From Kocuria marina (GTDB lineage Bacteria > Actinomycetota > Actinomycetes > Actinomycetales > Micrococcaceae): DNA of 64,000 nucleotides. How positions within the stretch are numbered: position 1 is the first letter of the stretch; each line of letters starts with the position of its first letter. Of the stretch, positions 62,473 to 64,000 are shown one piece after another. The notes under the pieces were generated by a model. The model was not told the origin of the DNA, made no database searches, and saw only the letters and a program-made list of their open reading frames with translations. The position numbers were made by a program, and so were the translations under genes. The stretch spans positions 1-64,000 of the forward strand of contig NZ_JROM01000003.1 of assembly GCF_000786655.1 (NCBI RefSeq), written 5' to 3'.

Positions 62473-63944
62473 GCATCAAAGACCGGGTTTCAGAAGTCCT
62501 TGAGGCCACACCCAAGGGCCTCCTGATCAACGGCGAGTGGCGCGACGCCTCCGACGGCGGGACGTTCGACGTCGAAAATCCCGCGACCGGCGAGGTACTG
62601 GCCACGCTGGCCTCCGCGACCGAGGAGGACTCGCGTGCGGCCATGGACGCCGCCGCGAACGCCCAGGAGTCCTGGGCCCGCACGAGCGCTCGCGAGCGTT
62701 CCGAGATCCTACGCAGGACGTTCGACCTCGTCCAGGAGCACAAGGACGATCTCGCACTGCTGATGACTCTGGAGATGGGCAAGCCGTTCAAGGAGTCCCA
62801 GGGCGAGGTCGTCTACGGCGGCGAGTTCCTGCGCTGGTTCTCCGAGGAAGCCGTGCGTCACTACGGGCGCTACGTGGACACCCCCGAGGGCAACCTCAAG
62901 ATGATCGTGACCCACAAGCCCGTGGGCCCGTGCCTGCTGATCACCCCGTGGAACTTCCCGCTGGCCATGGCCACCCGCAAGGTGGCCCCCGCGGTGGCCG
63001 CCGGGTGCACCATGATCCTCAAGCCCGCGCGCCTGACCCCGCTGACCTCACAGTTCTTCGCGAAGCTCATGATCGAGGCCGGCATCCCCGCGGGTGTGCT
63101 CAACGTGGTGTCCTCCGCGTCCGCGTCCAACGTCTCCGGGCCCATCATGGAGGATCCCCGGCTGCGCAAGATCTCCTTCACGGGCTCCACCCCGGTGGGC
63201 AAGCAGCTCATGAAGACCGCTGCGGACCGCGTGCTGCGTACCTCCATGGAACTGGGCGGCAACGGCCCGTTCATCGTGTTTGAGGACGCGGACCTGGACA
63301 AGGCCGTGGATGGCGCTATGGCCGCCAAGATGCGCAACATGGGTGAGGCGTGCACCGCAGCCAACCGCTTCCTGGTGCACGAGTCCGTCGCGGACGAGTT
63401 CTCCAAGAAGTTCGCGGAGAAGCTCGACGCCCTCAAGCCCGGCAACGGTCTCGAGGAGGACACCACCGTGGGTCCCCTGGTCGAGAAGAAGGCGCGTGAC
63501 AGCGTCGCCGAATTCGTCCAGGACGCGCTCGACAACGGCGCCGAGGCCGTCGTGGGCGGCAAGGCCGTGGACGGACCGGGGTACTTCTTCGAGCCCACCC
63601 TGCTGACCGGCGTGACCGAGCAGTGCCGCGTGTTCAAGGAGGAGATCTTCGGCCCCGTGGCCCCCGTGATCACGTTCAAGGACGAGGACGACGCCGTCCG
63701 CCTGGCCAACGCCACCGAGTACGGCCTGGCGTCCTACGTGTTCACCGAGGACATCTCGCGTGCCCTGCGCATCGGCGACCGCATCGAGTACGGCCTACTG
63801 GGCATGAACGTGGGAGTGATCTCCAACGCCGCGGCGCCGTTCGGCGGCGTCAAGGAATCGGGCCTGGGCCGCGAGGGCGGCGCCGAGGGCATCGAGGAGT
63901 ACACCACCGTGCAGTACATGGGCATGCCCTCGCCCTGGGCCTGA
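62469..63944 (+). CDS. gabD: NAD(P)-dependent succinate-semialdehyde dehydrogenase-type ALDH, second copy
   Basis: 491 residues. Catalytic Cys in MGEACTAANRF (~302), Glu in MELGGNGPF, and ITPWNFPLAMATRK for cofactor binding. It belongs to the longer GabD group that opens LLINGEWRDASDGGTFDVENPATGEV. It differs clearly from the 458-residue paralog on the other side of the permease. It likely oxidises succinate semialdehyde or glutarate semialdehyde. The start overlaps the small upstream frame (ATGA). Confidence 0.92.
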   Translation: MSIKDRVSEVLEATPKGLLINGEWRDASDGGTFDVENPATGEVLATLASATEEDSRAAMDAAANAQESWARTSARERSEILRRTFDLVQEHKDDLALLMTLEMGKPFKESQGEVVYGGEFLRWFSEEAVRHYGRYVDTPEGNLKMIVTHKPVGPCLLITPWNFPLAMATRKVAPAVAAGCTMILKPARLTPLTSQFFAKLMIEAGIPAGVLNVVSSASASNVSGPIMEDPRLRKISFTGSTPVGKQLMKTAADRVLRTSMELGGNGPFIVFEDADLDKAVDGAMAAKMRNMGEACTAANRFLVHESVADEFSKKFAEKLDALKPGNGLEEDTTVGPLVEKKARDSVAEFVQDALDNGAEAVVGGKAVDGPGYFFEPTLLTGVTEQCRVFKEEIFGPVAPVITFKDEDDAVRLANATEYGLASYVFTEDISRALRIGDRIEYGLLGMNVGVISNAAAPFGGVKESGLGREGGAEGIEEYTTVQYMGMPSPWA

Positions 63945-63964
63945 GCACGCCCGCGCCCGCCTGA

Positions 63965-63998
63965 CGGGAGGAGGGCCCCACGAGGGTCCGAACTCCCG
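63965..63998 (+). terminator. Terminator after the second dehydrogenase
   Basis: CGGGAG pairs with CTCCCG, with an inner GGGCCC/GGGTCC stem including a G-T pair, 21 nt past the stop, at the window edge. Confidence 0.6.
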
Positions 63999-64000
63999 GC

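Noticed and set aside
1-64000. CRISPR array, prophage or large biosynthetic cluster
   Set aside because: No regularly spaced repeats, cas, phage structural, polyketide or peptide synthetase genes were seen.

Overview
The window reads as chromosome of a high-GC actinobacterium of the Micrococcaceae; Kocuria or a close relative is the best guess (inference from GC content, GTG starts and gene order). The order ppa / dacB - zinc metalloprotease - tilS - hpt - ftsH - folE-P-B-K - DUF3180 - PH proteins - panC - lysS - lsr2 - clpC, and the pair radA-disA next to mutY, are conserved actinobacterial neighbourhoods. No CRISPR array, prophage or large biosynthetic cluster is visible.

Layout. 0-7 kb: C-terminal end of an IS481-type transposase, tRNA-Ser, a small polysaccharide set (GT4 glycosyltransferase, flippase, GT2 glycosyltransferase) and a RecQ helicase with a phosphoribosyltransferase-like tail. 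7-12 kb: gene-free DNA with strong inverted repeats, a membrane protein, tRNA-Lys and a three-domain glutaminase (glutaminase + STAS + cNMP-binding). 12-18.5 kb: phosphate block, with DUF47 accessory plus Pit transporter facing pstSCAB; pstS has a clear PHO-box-like direct repeat. 18.6-25 kb: FUSC-type membrane protein, radA, disA, an anchored secreted protein, mutY and an ArgA-type acetyltransferase. 25-45 kb: a long, mostly minus-strand housekeeping run (tilS through clpC) joined by many 1-17 nt overlaps. 45-53.7 kb: ppa, hypotheticals, a HAD phosphatase, serS, a lipid kinase, then rhodanese-pheA-GntP permease.

53.8-64 kb is an amine or amino-acid catabolic region showing gene decay. It holds the C-terminal remnant of an amino-acid permease, a PLP aminotransferase broken by a one-base frameshift, an intact amidohydrolase, a double-length Lrp/AsnC regulator, a 50-residue remnant of an MFS transporter, two distinct semialdehyde dehydrogenases and an intact APC permease. 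The second dehydrogenase is preceded by a 21-codon reading frame that overlaps its start by ATGA, a candidate translationally coupled leader. The least explained signals are this leader, the decay zone, the long compound hairpin at 6974-7030, and a family of intergenic palindromes built on ACGACGTCGC.
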